DNA from: a virus
IMG/VR virus record: IMGVR_UViG_3300035698_012402
Coordinates: 1-21,519 of that record
Length of the DNA: 21,519 nt
Strand: one strand, 5' to 3'
Below are positions 1-7,406 of the stretch, piece after piece. Position 1 is the stretch's first letter. Every line of letters begins with the position of its first letter. Below the pieces are notes generated by a model that saw only the letters and a list, made by a program, of their open reading frames with translations, had not been told where the DNA came from and ran no database searches. The translations under genes and the position numbers were made by a program.

Positions 1-33
1 AATCTTCACCTCGTGTCCGATAAACTCTCTCAT
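1..33 (-). CDS. Start of an unidentified gene (partial)
   Basis: Only the first eleven codons are inside the window (MREFIGHEVKI), the rest lies beyond the left edge. The ATG follows the TAA of the SMC-like gene after 2 bases, and a GGAG sits about 8 bases upstream, so it looks like the next cistron of the same operon. In phages with SbcC-like ATPases the partner is often an SbcD-like nuclease, but nothing in eleven residues shows this, so no function is assigned. Confidence 0.45.
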   Translation of the reverse strand, partial: MREFIGHEVKI

Positions 34-35
34 TC

Positions 36-1337
36 TTATACTCCAATTCCTTTTAGGCACTCTTCCGACAAGGGCAAGAGGGTAAGGGGGCAGACCTTGA
101 TGGACTTCAATATCTTATCCCGCTCATGAATGGCATCCGCAAGACGCGTATCCGCGTTACGCATCTTTCTCTCCAGCGTACTGATGTCAGTATCAACTTC
201 AAGCTCGGACATCATGATGTCCTGAAGAGCCCTTGATGAAGCCAGCGCCTCCTGAGCCCCTTCAAGGAACGGAACTGCCCGGTCAGCACCAGCAACCAAC
301 TCCAGCTTGTCAAGGCACTCCCTCTCTTCCGTTTCACAAGCCTTGTGGTCACGCTCAACCGCCGCAAGCGAGATACTATTGGCCCTTGCTTCAAGGCACC
401 GGTCCATCTCGGTCGTTGCCCGGTCGATATCCGGGATAGCGTTCAGGGCAACCATACAGTCCCGCATCTGTAGCTTTACGGTCTCAGCCTGCTCACACAT
501 ATAGACTGCATCCCGAGAGGCCCCTATGAAGTCTACGGCCTCCTGAGTCAACCTCTCGGCCCTATCAATGTCCGGGATTGCCGCAAGCTCGCTCTCGACA
601 TCTCTCGCCGCACTACAGGCTCTATCCCACTCATCAGAGAATTGCTGACAGACATCAGATGCTTTAAGCGCCTCGTACTGCTCTTCCAATGAGTCTCGGG
701 CTGTCCCTAGAATCCGGCTTTCACGGTCGAGGACATCCTCATCGTACATCTTGGCACTGGTCTCATCCACCTGCTTCTCCAGCCGCTTGAGTTCACGACC
801 GTTGCGCGTGTTGTCGAGGCTTACGCCCTTAATGACGCCTTCAATACCGGAAAGACCGGATATTTCATCGACAATCTGAGCACGGACGGAACCGGTCGCC
901 GTCTTATCTCCTATCCCGGAGAGCATGAAATGACTCTCAAGCTGGTCCATGATGTTGACAGGGACATTCACGTCACCCAGCTTCACCATGGAAAGCCCAA
1001 CGACTTCCCCGGCCTGTGGCGGGGCCGCGACCCGCCCAACCTTATCCAGTTCGAGGTCTGGCTGTCCCGGTCTCTTTATCTCCCAGAGGTTGTCTTTCGG
1101 GCCTCGGGTCACCTTGACTGAGCCCTTATCCGTCACAACCTTGACCTTGCATCTCCGGGCTCCCACCCGAACCGAGTCCGGGTCGAACTCATTGTAGGCC
1201 ACCAGCATCAAGGCTCGGACGATAGATGTCTTCCCAACGTTCGAGTCTCCCACGAAGGCATTCAGCGCGGCAGACAGGTCATCAATCAACGTGTGTTCAT
1301 GAGACTCGAAGTCCCATAGTTCGATACTTCTAAGCAT
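36..1337 (-). CDS. SMC/SbcC-like ATPase (RecF/AAA_23 type), N-terminal half
   Basis: A 433-aa protein with a typical SMC/RecF/SbcC N-terminus (MLRSIELWDFESHEHT) and a Walker A motif GDSNVGKTS at about residues 30-38. From about residue 195 to 410 it is rich in Glu, Arg and Leu, consistent with a coiled coil, and it contains two similar segments (AAIPDIDRAE and NAIPDIDRAT). It ends soon after CPLT, which is reminiscent of a zinc-hook CxxC but has only one Cys at that spot. The C-terminal ATPase half (ABC signature, Walker B, D-loop) that a full SMC/SbcC protein has is absent. It would act in DNA end processing, repair or recombination in the cytoplasm. No good Shine-Dalgarno is visible; a TATAAT lies about 43 bases upstream. 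The family call is fairly sure; the precise role is inference. Confidence 0.75.
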   Translation of the reverse strand: MLRSIELWDFESHEHTLIDDLSAALNAFVGDSNVGKTSIVRALMLVAYNEFDPDSVRVGARRCKVKVVTDKGSVKVTRGPKDNLWEIKRPGQPDLELDKVGRVAAPPQAGEVVGLSMVKLGDVNVPVNIMDQLESHFMLSGIGDKTATGSVRAQIVDEISGLSGIEGVIKGVSLDNTRNGRELKRLEKQVDETSAKMYDEDVLDRESRILGTARDSLEEQYEALKASDVCQQFSDEWDRACSAARDVESELAAIPDIDRAERLTQEAVDFIGASRDAVYMCEQAETVKLQMRDCMVALNAIPDIDRATTEMDRCLEARANSISLAAVERDHKACETEERECLDKLELVAGADRAVPFLEGAQEALASSRALQDIMMSELEVDTDISTLERKMRNADTRLADAIHERDKILKSIKVCPLTLLPLSEECLKGIGV

Positions 1338-1379
1338 GATTTCAATCTACGCCGTCTTATGAGGGCGACCTCCACTTGC

Positions 1380-1385
1380 ATTATA
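1380..1385 (-). promoter_or_regulatory. Possible -10 box (TATAAT) upstream of the SMC-like gene
   Basis: Read on the minus strand, TGTATAATGC lies in the 79-base gap between two genes, about 43 bases before the ATG at 1337. The stretch upstream is AT-rich, but I see no good -35 box, so this is only a candidate promoter. Confidence 0.3.
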
Positions 1386-1416
1386 CACATGAGAAATGAT
1401 TTTCAGCCGATATTTT

Positions 1417-2094
1417 TTATATTCCCCAAATCGTACCGCAGGACTTGCACCAAAAGGGATGCTCGGAGATGCCAGTATGATGAGAGACATCTTCGTTTCC
1501 ACACTTGGGACATTTGTCTCCGTCGTTCAGGTCGATGCCCCACGTGTCGGCATACTGCCTCTTGGCGTCATTGAGAAACTGGATAAGCTCTTTCATCGGA
1601 GCGTGTGTCTTCAACCTCATCGACTGGCTCAACGACCTTGTGTCCGCCCGTCTGAAGTACTGCCGCTCATGTGTCTCCCATTCATCTATTCCGTGTGTAG
1701 CGATAGTAAGGGATACTCTCGCGACATTCTTTTCCGCATTACGCATCTTGTCTATTCCGCCCATTGAGGCTTTCCGCTTCTTGTCCTCTTCCTTGATTTT
1801 CCTCAACGTCGGGTGCCTGTCAAGAATGCCCACGTGTTTCCTATCCCAAGGAGGGCCGGTATGTGTCGTATCGTCTTCCTCTTCAGGCTTGAACGGTATC
1901 TGGAAAACGCGGTCGTCCTTATAGGGTACAACGGAGGGAGTGAACTTGCCCTCATACATCCACTTCTCAAGCTCTTCAAGACCAACCGCAAGACAACAAG
2001 CAATGACGTGCGCCTCTTGGTCACCATCCGCCATAACATCGTCGATTATCTTGGACAGCTTGTCTCGTACGCCGATTGCCCGGTCAGTTGCCAT
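1417..2094 (-). CDS. Unknown protein with C-terminal zinc ribbon
   Basis: A 225-aa protein that I do not recognise. The last 31 residues form a clear zinc ribbon: CPKC at 195-198 and CKSC at 216-219, with His residues between. The N-terminal 50 residues (MATDRAIGVRDKLSKIIDDV...) look helical, and the middle is Lys- and Glu-rich. The ATG overlaps the end of the upstream gene by 11 bases, indicating translational coupling. The zinc ribbon suggests nucleic-acid or protein binding; nothing more specific can be said. Confidence 0.7.
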   Translation of the reverse strand: MATDRAIGVRDKLSKIIDDVMADGDQEAHVIACCLAVGLEELEKWMYEGKFTPSVVPYKDDRVFQIPFKPEEEDDTTHTGPPWDRKHVGILDRHPTLRKIKEEDKKRKASMGGIDKMRNAEKNVARVSLTIATHGIDEWETHERQYFRRADTRSLSQSMRLKTHAPMKELIQFLNDAKRQYADTWGIDLNDGDKCPKCGNEDVSHHTGISEHPFWCKSCGTIWGI

Positions 2095-2617
2095 CGAATA
2101 CTTTCTCTATCTCTATGCTTCTCTCTGTCGGGATGACCAATTCCATCCTCTCGGCAAAACACACTTGTACCACTCCAAGACGGTCATACACGGCTAATAA
2201 CCCGTCTCCCGCCTCATGAGCCCGATACTCAATCCCAAGGTCGAACGAGTCCCCAATACCCCGAACATCCTTGAAGACAACATAGCGCTCGCGCTTGGCT
2301 TCCTTGGCCAGAGCAATCAACCCATCCTGGTCCTCCCTCATCTCGGAAGGGACTTCCATCCATCTCCCCAACTCATCCGGCATGTCCTCCAGGGAAAGCG
2401 AAGCGTACCCCCGTTTGCTGACCTTGACCTTGGCCCGGATACGGCAACGCTTTTCTGCGTCTTTCTGAATGAGCGGACCGAATATCTCGCACTGTTCAAT
2501 CAGTTCGCCATTTTTGGCCACTCGCCTTGCTCCGCACAGGTATCCACCCTTGATGGACTCCACGACATACACAATGTAATACTCAAAGTCGTTTGGCTTT
2601 ATCAAAACGATGTTCAT
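2084..2617 (-). CDS. Unknown protein, possible weak WGR-like N-terminus
   Basis: A 177-aa protein with no motif I can name confidently. The first 75 residues are predicted strand-rich, with an ending (AEKRCRIRAKVKVSKRGY) that loosely recalls the end of a WGR fold (A...K...K..GY), but the core WGR residues are missing, so this is a weak guess. The start ATG has AGGA about 8 bases upstream, and a TATAAT-like hexamer at 2628-2633 sits too close to the ATG to act as a normal promoter. Its 3' end overlaps the next gene by 11 bases. Confidence 0.65.
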   Translation of the reverse strand: MNIVLIKPNDFEYYIVYVVESIKGGYLCGARRVAKNGELIEQCEIFGPLIQKDAEKRCRIRAKVKVSKRGYASLSLEDMPDELGRWMEVPSEMREDQDGLIALAKEAKRERYVVFKDVRGIGDSFDLGIEYRAHEAGDGLLAVYDRLGVVQVCFAERMELVIPTERSIEIEKVFDGN

Positions 2618-2651
2618 GCCGTTTCCTATTATACACCCGGAGTCTGAAAAA

Positions 2652-3233
2652 TCAGGCAGTCACTTCCATTTCTAACTGCTCGGGACGAGGCTCAGGCTTA
2701 GGAATCCTGAACTTGCCCTTGGGTCCATCGCCGTACTTGCCGCTAAAGAACTCACGCAGGAGCGCCCACAGAGCCCTCTTCTGGGTCAGAGGAATGTAGT
2801 TAAAACCCCGCCTGTAGGCCCGACCGGGGATATTGCGCCATGCGTTGATGAAGGCAACCTTGTCGCCCCGGCGGAAAGGAGTGTTGACCACGTAGCAGTC
2901 ATCCTCGACCTCGATGGTGATTTGAGCCTTGCGCTCGACAGCCTTCTTGAACCGACAACGAATCTTGTCGGCGAGCGCGGTGAGTCCCATCTCTTCGATG
3001 GTATTGGCAGCCCTCATCACGTCCTCGATACGGCCTTCCTGTGTCGCAATAGCCGCATCGAACACACACTTGTTGGCAATCTTGCGGGTTCCGTCATCGA
3101 TACCTTGGTCGATGTGATTTCGGCACTCAGGTCCGACACCAAGCTCAACGCTCGTGGCATCTACTAGAGCCCGGCCACAAATCGCGCAATTGGTTGCCAG
3201 AAGTTTCGTTGCCGCTGCATTCTCGTAACCCAT
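2652..3233 (-). CDS. Zinc-finger (DUF6011-like) protein with HARP-like C-terminal region
   Basis: I place the start at the ATG at 3233, preceded by GGAG at 7 bases and by a promoter-like repeat; the longer open frame runs back through that promoter and is not used. The 193-aa product begins with CAIC (16-19) followed by GVGPEC (C37), the pattern CxxCGRxL...GxGPxC of small zinc modules seen in phage and actinobacterial proteins (DUF6011-like). The second half (VAFINAWRNIPGRAYRRGFNYIPL, split here: VAFINAWRNIPGR then FNYIPL) recalls the HARP-type single-strand-DNA-binding module found next to SNF2 helicases, where 'iPGR.w....W.vPl' is conserved. A nucleic-acid-binding role is likely; no helicase domain is present. 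Family assignment is from memory of motifs only. Confidence 0.65.
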   Translation of the reverse strand: MGYENAAATKLLATNCAICGRALVDATSVELGVGPECRNHIDQGIDDGTRKIANKCVFDAAIATQEGRIEDVMRAANTIEEMGLTALADKIRCRFKKAVERKAQITIEVEDDCYVVNTPFRRGDKVAFINAWRNIPGRAYRRGFNYIPLTQKRALWALLREFFSGKYGDGPKGKFRIPKPEPRPEQLEMEVTA

Positions 3234-3249
3234 AACTGTCTCCGTTTGA

Positions 3250-3298
3250 TTGTCGCTCACATCACTATACTGACAGAGAGCTTCAGGAATACGGAAAA
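3250..3298 (-). promoter_or_regulatory. Promoter-like 49-bp direct repeat, copy 1
   Basis: This 49-base block matches 3773-3821 at 48 of 49 positions (the difference is at 3273/3796). Each copy lies just upstream of a small gene, and each carries TATAGT on the minus strand (3264-3269 here), 31 bases before the ATG at 3233, with a Shine-Dalgarno between. It directly follows a hairpin terminator, so it probably restarts transcription. The -35 region is not a sigma-70 consensus, so a phage-specific promoter or operator is possible. Confidence 0.6.
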
Positions 3299-3323
3299 AG
3301 CAAAAGGCCGCCCGAAGGCGGCC
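3294..3323 (-). terminator. Rho-independent terminator after the 134-aa gene
   Basis: On the minus strand a perfect 7-bp stem GGCCGCC / GGCGGCC (3306-3323) closes a TTCG tetraloop and is followed by TTTTGCTTTTT. It lies 17 bases after the stop of the gene ending at 3341 and immediately before the promoter-like repeat, a classical terminator-promoter junction. Confidence 0.85.
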
Positions 3324-3340
3324 CTTGAAATGCCTGTCTC

Positions 3341-3745
3341 TTATCCTTCGATGTCGCTCACGAGGTCGAAGACATTGCCGTTGTCGCACCACTGCTTCAG
3401 GGCATGTATCAGAACTTTCAGATACGCCCACGCCACCGCCTCTTGACCCTCGATGACGAACTGGATGTATCGGACTTGTCCGTCCGCCTTGTTTTTCTTT
3501 ATGGTCATGTTGTCTTTGTCGAACTCCATGTTCAGTCCGAAGTAGGGAGCCACCGTCTGGGCCATGAAATCCCGGATGACCTTGGCGGCTGCCTTTGCAT
3601 CCGACGCCTTGTCCTCGGGCACGTTCTGATACCTGACCATATCCGACAAGGCAAGGATATGGTCTTCTTCCCTTCGACCGGCAGTATCCATCACGCCTAT
3701 TACGTTCAGCTTGCCCTCAATCTTGACTCCTTTTACATTCGCCAT
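3341..3745 (-). CDS. Unknown 134-aa protein
   Basis: I do not recognise this protein. The start is put at ATG 3745 (MANVKGVKIEGK), which has GAGGAG about 7 bases upstream; the open frame extends five codons further but without a better ribosome site. The sequence is soluble-looking, with a central amphipathic stretch (SDAKAAAKVIRDFMAQ) and an Ala/Trp-rich helix near the end. It forms its own transcription unit: promoter-like repeat 3773-3821 upstream and a strong hairpin terminator downstream. That isolation suggests it is made at a level different from its neighbours, perhaps a highly expressed small protein. Confidence 0.7.
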   Translation of the reverse strand: MANVKGVKIEGKLNVIGVMDTAGRREEDHILALSDMVRYQNVPEDKASDAKAAAKVIRDFMAQTVAPYFGLNMEFDKDNMTIKKNKADGQVRYIQFVIEGQEAVAWAYLKVLIHALKQWCDNGNVFDLVSDIEG

Positions 3746-3772
3746 TGTCCGTCTCCTCACTTGGTTGTGTCG

Positions 3773-3821
3773 TTGTCGCTCACATCACTATACTGGCAGA
3801 GAGCTTCAGGAATACGGAAAA
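3773..3821 (-). promoter_or_regulatory. Promoter-like 49-bp direct repeat, copy 2
   Basis: Near-identical to 3250-3298 (48/49). TATAGT on the minus strand occupies 3787-3792, 42 bases before the ATG at 3745. It begins just after the zinc-finger gene ends at 3828, in the only gap before the 134-aa gene. Confidence 0.6.
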
Positions 3822-3827
3822 GATTGG

Positions 3828-4212
3828 CTATCTTCCAACAGGGGTTCGGTAGGGTCGGAGTGATTTGAAAAGGCAGATAGTCTCTTGACACTGGGATATG
3901 TCAAACATGCCGATGTGAGTTCTCTTGATGGAAAGACCAAGATGTCCCGATAGCCTGCAATAGGCTTCGTTCCTCGTCATCTTGTCTCTCTTCCAGAACC
4001 AATCGAGGGCTTCGTGTGCCTTCCGGCGCAACTGGCGAAGTTCCCCAGTTGCCATGGTTCCAAGAGGCTTGGTCGTGCCTTTATGACATCCTACGTAGCT
4101 GTCACACTTGGGATAGTTCTGGCACAGGTAGATGAACTCTGTAACCGGAGACTGACCAATCTCACCGCTTGACAAGCCGTGCGATTGCCCCACAAACAGG
4201 ACACGTTACCAT
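3828..4212 (-). CDS. DUF3268-like zinc-finger protein with apparent frameshift
   Basis: The main frame (3828 to about 4165) encodes YLCQNYPKCDSYVGCHKGT, PLGTMATGELRQLRRKAHEA and THIGMFDISQC, the signature of the small DUF3268 zinc-finger family. Family members start with a CPxCG knuckle; here that knuckle is found in another frame: ATG at 4212 encodes MVTCPVCGAIARLVKR and then meets TGA at 4162-4164. Skipping one base around CGG-TGA joins the two frames into a complete protein (CPVCG...LCQNYPKCD). The only start in the main frame (GTG 4193) lacks a ribosome site and would drop the first zinc knuckle. So this is a broken gene, a sequencing error, or a +1 recoding site. It starts 4 bases after the glycosyltransferase stop. 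Confidence 0.65.
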
Positions 4213-4216
4213 TTTC

Positions 4217-5440
4217 TCAGGGGGCTTCATCTTCTATCATGACCGTGCAATGAGGCTCAACTCCAGGGTTCGGGACTGAATTGAGTCTGTAGAAAGAACA
4301 CACCCCTTCTTTCCAAATGAAGTCGTCCACTTGAAGCTCTAAGAACCTCGCATGGATATCCCTGTCATATCCGACTGAGATGTAGCGCACCAGTCTTTGT
4401 ATCTCGGCGTTTCTTCTCTGGTGAGTGTTGCCGGTCTCATTGCGATACTGGACATAGCACAGAGAGGGGACTCGCCCCATCCTCGTGTGAAGAAAAGTCC
4501 GAACCATCAACTCGTAATCATCGACAACATGCAGTGCCGGGTTATGACCGCCGATAGCGTCGTATACGCTCTTTCTCCACGAGCGGATGTGATTCGGAGC
4601 CGCCACGATGTGTCGAATGGTCTTGGCGTTGATATTGGGAGAATTGACAACCAGGTAGCTGACGCCGTTATGCGTCTCTTCCCGATAACTACCGTAGCCA
4701 AATCCCCAGCCTTCCCCGTAAGCGACCCTGCCTCCTCCCTCAAATGATTCGGCAAAGTCGGTATAGATGAATCCTACATCCGGGTACCTTTGAAAGCCGG
4801 AAGCTACCCGCCGAATGGCATCTGGAAGAAGATGGTCATCATGGTCAAGCTCAATAAGGATTTCTCCTCGCGCCAAGTCACAGGCCGTCCTTTTCACTTC
4901 GCCGATGGAGCCCGAAGTTTTCCGGTTCTTATATACCCTGATACGGCAGTCCTGACTGGCGAATTCGTCCAAATAGTTGATAGTGTCGTCATCGTCACCG
5001 GAATCGTCAACGACGACCCATTCCCAGTTGGTGTAAGTCTGGGCCATCAGGGAGAAGAACGGCTTGTAAATCTTGTCACCAGTCTTGTATGTGGGAGTGA
5101 AAACCGAAACGAGAGGCTCCTCGTTCTGCTTCCTCAACGCGCCATCCAAGAAGCACTCAAAGGCATTGTTTCCCAGCTTTTCAAGGTCTCGAACGTTGTC
5201 CTTATGAATCCATCTTGACCGGACAGAGAACGGAGCTTTTGCTAGGTTTGTGAAATCCTGCACTCTACCAACGGAAATGATAGCCGACGGACGCGTCTCT
5301 GCGAAGAGAGACATCGCCCCGTCATCAGTAGGATAGCACCGGCAGTCCAGATTGTTGGTCTCGAAATCTGGAACGGAAGCCTCTGATTTCAAATCCAGAT
5401 TATCAACACCAAAAATATAGACAACCGGAAGGTCTGGCAT
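4217..5440 (-). CDS. GT2-family glycosyltransferase with N-terminal extension
   Basis: A 407-aa protein. A GT-A family 2 domain starts near residue 110 (LVSVFTPTYKTGD), with the nucleotide-binding VVVDDSGDDDD at about 142-152 and the metal-binding DHDD at 199-202 (LIELDHDDHLLPDA). The GGHNP...VVDDYELMVR region matches the acceptor-side ED motif of GT2 enzymes. It transfers a sugar from a nucleotide-sugar to an unknown acceptor. The first 110 residues are an extra region that might interact with a partner. Its ATG overlaps the upstream stop by one base (TAATG), so it is coupled to the putative glycosyltransferase before it and belongs to the glycan cassette with the rmlA-like gene. Confidence 0.85.
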   Translation of the reverse strand: MPDLPVVYIFGVDNLDLKSEASVPDFETNNLDCRCYPTDDGAMSLFAETRPSAIISVGRVQDFTNLAKAPFSVRSRWIHKDNVRDLEKLGNNAFECFLDGALRKQNEEPLVSVFTPTYKTGDKIYKPFFSLMAQTYTNWEWVVVDDSGDDDDTINYLDEFASQDCRIRVYKNRKTSGSIGEVKRTACDLARGEILIELDHDDHLLPDAIRRVASGFQRYPDVGFIYTDFAESFEGGGRVAYGEGWGFGYGSYREETHNGVSYLVVNSPNINAKTIRHIVAAPNHIRSWRKSVYDAIGGHNPALHVVDDYELMVRTFLHTRMGRVPSLCYVQYRNETGNTHQRRNAEIQRLVRYISVGYDRDIHARFLELQVDDFIWKEGVCSFYRLNSVPNPGVEPHCTVMIEDEAP

Positions 5441-6357
5441 TACGGCTTGCCTCCAGTCGCCTTGTCACCCCGAAACTTCTTGATGCCCATCGTCGGGATG
5501 GATATTTCTTCACGCTGGACGCCTGTTCCATACACATCACGCTTGCCGAGACACTTCTCGCTCGCCCCGTAGTTGACCACGACGCTGGACAGTGTCCGCA
5601 AAACATCTGGAAGGCTTACGAGATGAACTCTCGGAAACTCCAATCCGTCAAGGAAGTCCATGGCGAAAATGCCAAGCTCGAACGCCTGATTGTTGCAGAA
5701 TGAAATGATATCAGGATTGAGCCCAATATCGAAAGCGCTTATCTTCTCGACGAAATCCGGCGTCACATCGCAGGTATCATGCAGGCACACGACATAATCG
5801 ACTTCGTCCATCGACAGACCAATGGGGAGTGCCGTAAGGCCATGATGGTCTTCTGTCGTGTGAAGGAAGGTGACCCCATCGTCGTCATGATAGTCACACG
5901 CGTCAGACTTGGAACCACCGACGGCAACCATCACCCGACTCATGCTGACGTCTGCCTTCTTGAGGGACTTCAGCAGCGGGGGCACCGCTTCCTTCACATA
6001 CCGGACATGGCTCGATATGCGAACGCCCCACCGGTCACCCAGGGCCTTCTCCTCGTGCATGACTGCCCGGACAGTGCCTCTTGGAGAGGAAATGGGAATC
6101 TTGCCTACGGCCCGAACCACGCCATTGTTGATATCCAGCCCGTTGAATGCGTACAGGAAGGAAGAGTCCCCCAGCATGAGCTTCAAAATGCCTTCCCCGG
6201 TCTCCCATAGGTGGCCCGAGGATGTCGTCCCGTCCTCATTCATAACAAAACTCTCCCGGACATTATAGCCGGTGTCCTCAGACATGTTCGACGAAACCAC
6301 CATCGTTTTGCCGACGAAGTCTTCTCTCACAATACTATCTGTAAACGGAAATCTCAT
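5440..6357 (-). CDS. Putative glycosyltransferase-like protein
   Basis: A 305-aa protein overlapping the DUF4031 gene by ATGA and the downstream GT2 gene by one base. Around residues 135-200 it has the layout of a small GT-A fold: MVAVGGSKSD, then VDYVVCLHDTCDVTPDFVEKI where HDTCDV occupies the place of a DxD motif. The first half (strand-rich, GKTMVVSSN..., ALGDRWGVRISSHVRYVKEAVPPLLKSL) also recalls 'multi-target' glycosyltransferase starts. No canonical DxD is certain, so the enzyme class is inferred mostly from neighbours. It may be catalytically diverged. Confidence 0.5.
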   Translation of the reverse strand: MRFPFTDSIVREDFVGKTMVVSSNMSEDTGYNVRESFVMNEDGTTSSGHLWETGEGILKLMLGDSSFLYAFNGLDINNGVVRAVGKIPISSPRGTVRAVMHEEKALGDRWGVRISSHVRYVKEAVPPLLKSLKKADVSMSRVMVAVGGSKSDACDYHDDDGVTFLHTTEDHHGLTALPIGLSMDEVDYVVCLHDTCDVTPDFVEKISAFDIGLNPDIISFCNNQAFELGIFAMDFLDGLEFPRVHLVSLPDVLRTLSSVVVNYGASEKCLGKRDVYGTGVQREEISIPTMGIKKFRGDKATGGKP

Positions 6358-6623
6358 TTCCCACCTCTCGCTTCTCTGATTCTCTGGGCGACAAACCTTG
6401 AATCCACTTCAGTCGCCCCATTGAGTACGACACGCCTTCTTGCATTTCGAGTAAGGTCAAAGTGTACCAAACTTCCACGTTGAAGCCACGATTCTTTTAA
6501 TCCCATTCTTCTACCGAAGTCCAGAAGCTCATCATCGCTGTCCGCGAATAGGTGTGCGACCTCCGTATGCCTCCACTTTTTATTGCTGAGGCACGACATC
6601 ATGCTGTCAACGTAAACGCTCAT
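6354..6623 (-). CDS. DUF4031 protein
   Basis: An 89-aa protein. The pattern SVYVDSM at the start, then KWRHTEVAHLFADSDDELLDFGRRMGL (K-W-H..ADS..EL..FA...GL), ESWLQ and a late LNGATEVDSR match the small DUF4031 family, common in phages and actinobacteria, length 80-100 aa. Its function is unknown. The ATG at 6623 overlaps no other gene; the stop overlaps the next start (ATGA). About 50 bases separate it from the rmlA-like gene; that gap contains nothing I can name beyond a possible 22-codon open frame. Confidence 0.75.
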   Translation of the reverse strand: MSVYVDSMMSCLSNKKWRHTEVAHLFADSDDELLDFGRRMGLKESWLQRGSLVHFDLTRNARRRVVLNGATEVDSRFVAQRIREARGGK

Positions 6624-6674
6624 ATGCCGGTTGAGCCGAAGCCCCCTTCTCCCCTTTTCGTATCCGAAAGCCCA

Positions 6675-7406
6675 TCAGCGTCTCGCCAGTTCATTTGCCT
6701 TGCTCAGGCTCTCGTGGGTTCCGGCATCCGTCCACCATCCCTCCAACTTCACAAACCCCATCTGTCCGACCCTGACATAAGCATTGTTCACATCCGTGAT
6801 TTCCATCTCGCCACGACCACTCGGCTTCAGCGTGCGGATGATGTCAAACACACGGCTGTCATAAAAGTAGATGCCGGTAACAGCGAACCCGCTCGGGGGA
6901 TCATCTGACTTCTCCACGATTTCGAGAATTTTACCTTCCTTCAGCCTCGGAACGCCGAACCGTTCCGGGTCAGTAACTCGTTTAAGAGCTACGAACGCAC
7001 CATTGAACAACCGTTCCGCATACTTCTCCACCAGGGCAGAAAGCGGGTCTTCGAAGATGTTGTCCCCCAACAGAACGCACATGGATTCGCCAGTCCGTAC
7101 AAACCCTTCTGCCAGGGCAAGGGCTTGAGCAATGCCACCGGCGGCTTCCTGAACCTTGAACGTGAATGAACACCCGAAATCTTTGCCGCCACCAAGGAAC
7201 TCAGCGATGCCTCCAAGATGCTCGCCGCCAGTCACCACAAGGATGTCTGTAATACCAGCCCCAACAAGTTGCTCCACGCAGTGCTGAAGCATGGGTTTGT
7301 CTCCCACCGGGAGAAGATGCTTGTTGACAGCACGAGTAAGAGGAAGCAATCTCGTTCCCTTTCCTCCAGCCAATATAACCCCCTTCAGTTGACTTCGTGG
7401 TTTCAC
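6675..7406 (-). CDS. RmlA-like sugar-1-phosphate nucleotidyltransferase (chimeric 5' end)
   Basis: A 243-aa protein with the nucleotidyltransferase signature LAGGKGTRLLPLT (12-24), the substrate lysine region NKHLLPVGDKPM (28-39), the metal Asp in LLGDN (115) and GWWTDAGTHESL near the end. It joins a sugar-1-phosphate to dTTP or another NTP, giving the activated sugar for the neighbouring glycosyltransferases. It is of the short type, about 50 residues less than enterobacterial RmlA. The start is GTG, sharing GTGA with the stop of the homing endonuclease upstream. The first 28 codons are a diverged copy of the 5' remnant at 8256-8348, with more AT-rich codons, so this end probably came in with the endonuclease. 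The original joint lies at 7318-7328. Confidence 0.85.
   Translation of the reverse strand: MKPRSQLKGVILAGGKGTRLLPLTRAVNKHLLPVGDKPMLQHCVEQLVGAGITDILVVTGGEHLGGIAEFLGGGKDFGCSFTFKVQEAAGGIAQALALAEGFVRTGESMCVLLGDNIFEDPLSALVEKYAERLFNGAFVALKRVTDPERFGVPRLKEGKILEIVEKSDDPPSGFAVTGIYFYDSRVFDIIRTLKPSGRGEMEITDVNNAYVRVGQMGFVKLEGWWTDAGTHESLSKANELARR
7318..7328. repeat. 11-bp direct repeat at the endonuclease cassette junction (copy 1)
   Basis: TGCTTGTTGAC here is identical to 8260-8270. Both copies encode the same spot of RmlA (codons for V-N-K-[H/Q]). They bracket a 942-base unit holding the replacement rmlA 5' end plus the LAGLIDADG gene, as expected if the endonuclease cuts or inserted at this site. Confidence 0.6.

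Noticed and set aside
2628-2633. TATAAT as promoter for the 177-aa gene
   Set aside because: It ends only 10 bases before the ATG at 2617, leaving no room for a leader with a ribosome site.
3234-3431. Long N-terminal extension of the zinc-finger protein (start at 3431)
   Set aside because: It would be translated through a terminator and a promoter-like repeat and into the upstream gene's end; ATG 3233 has a ribosome site and a family-like N-terminus.
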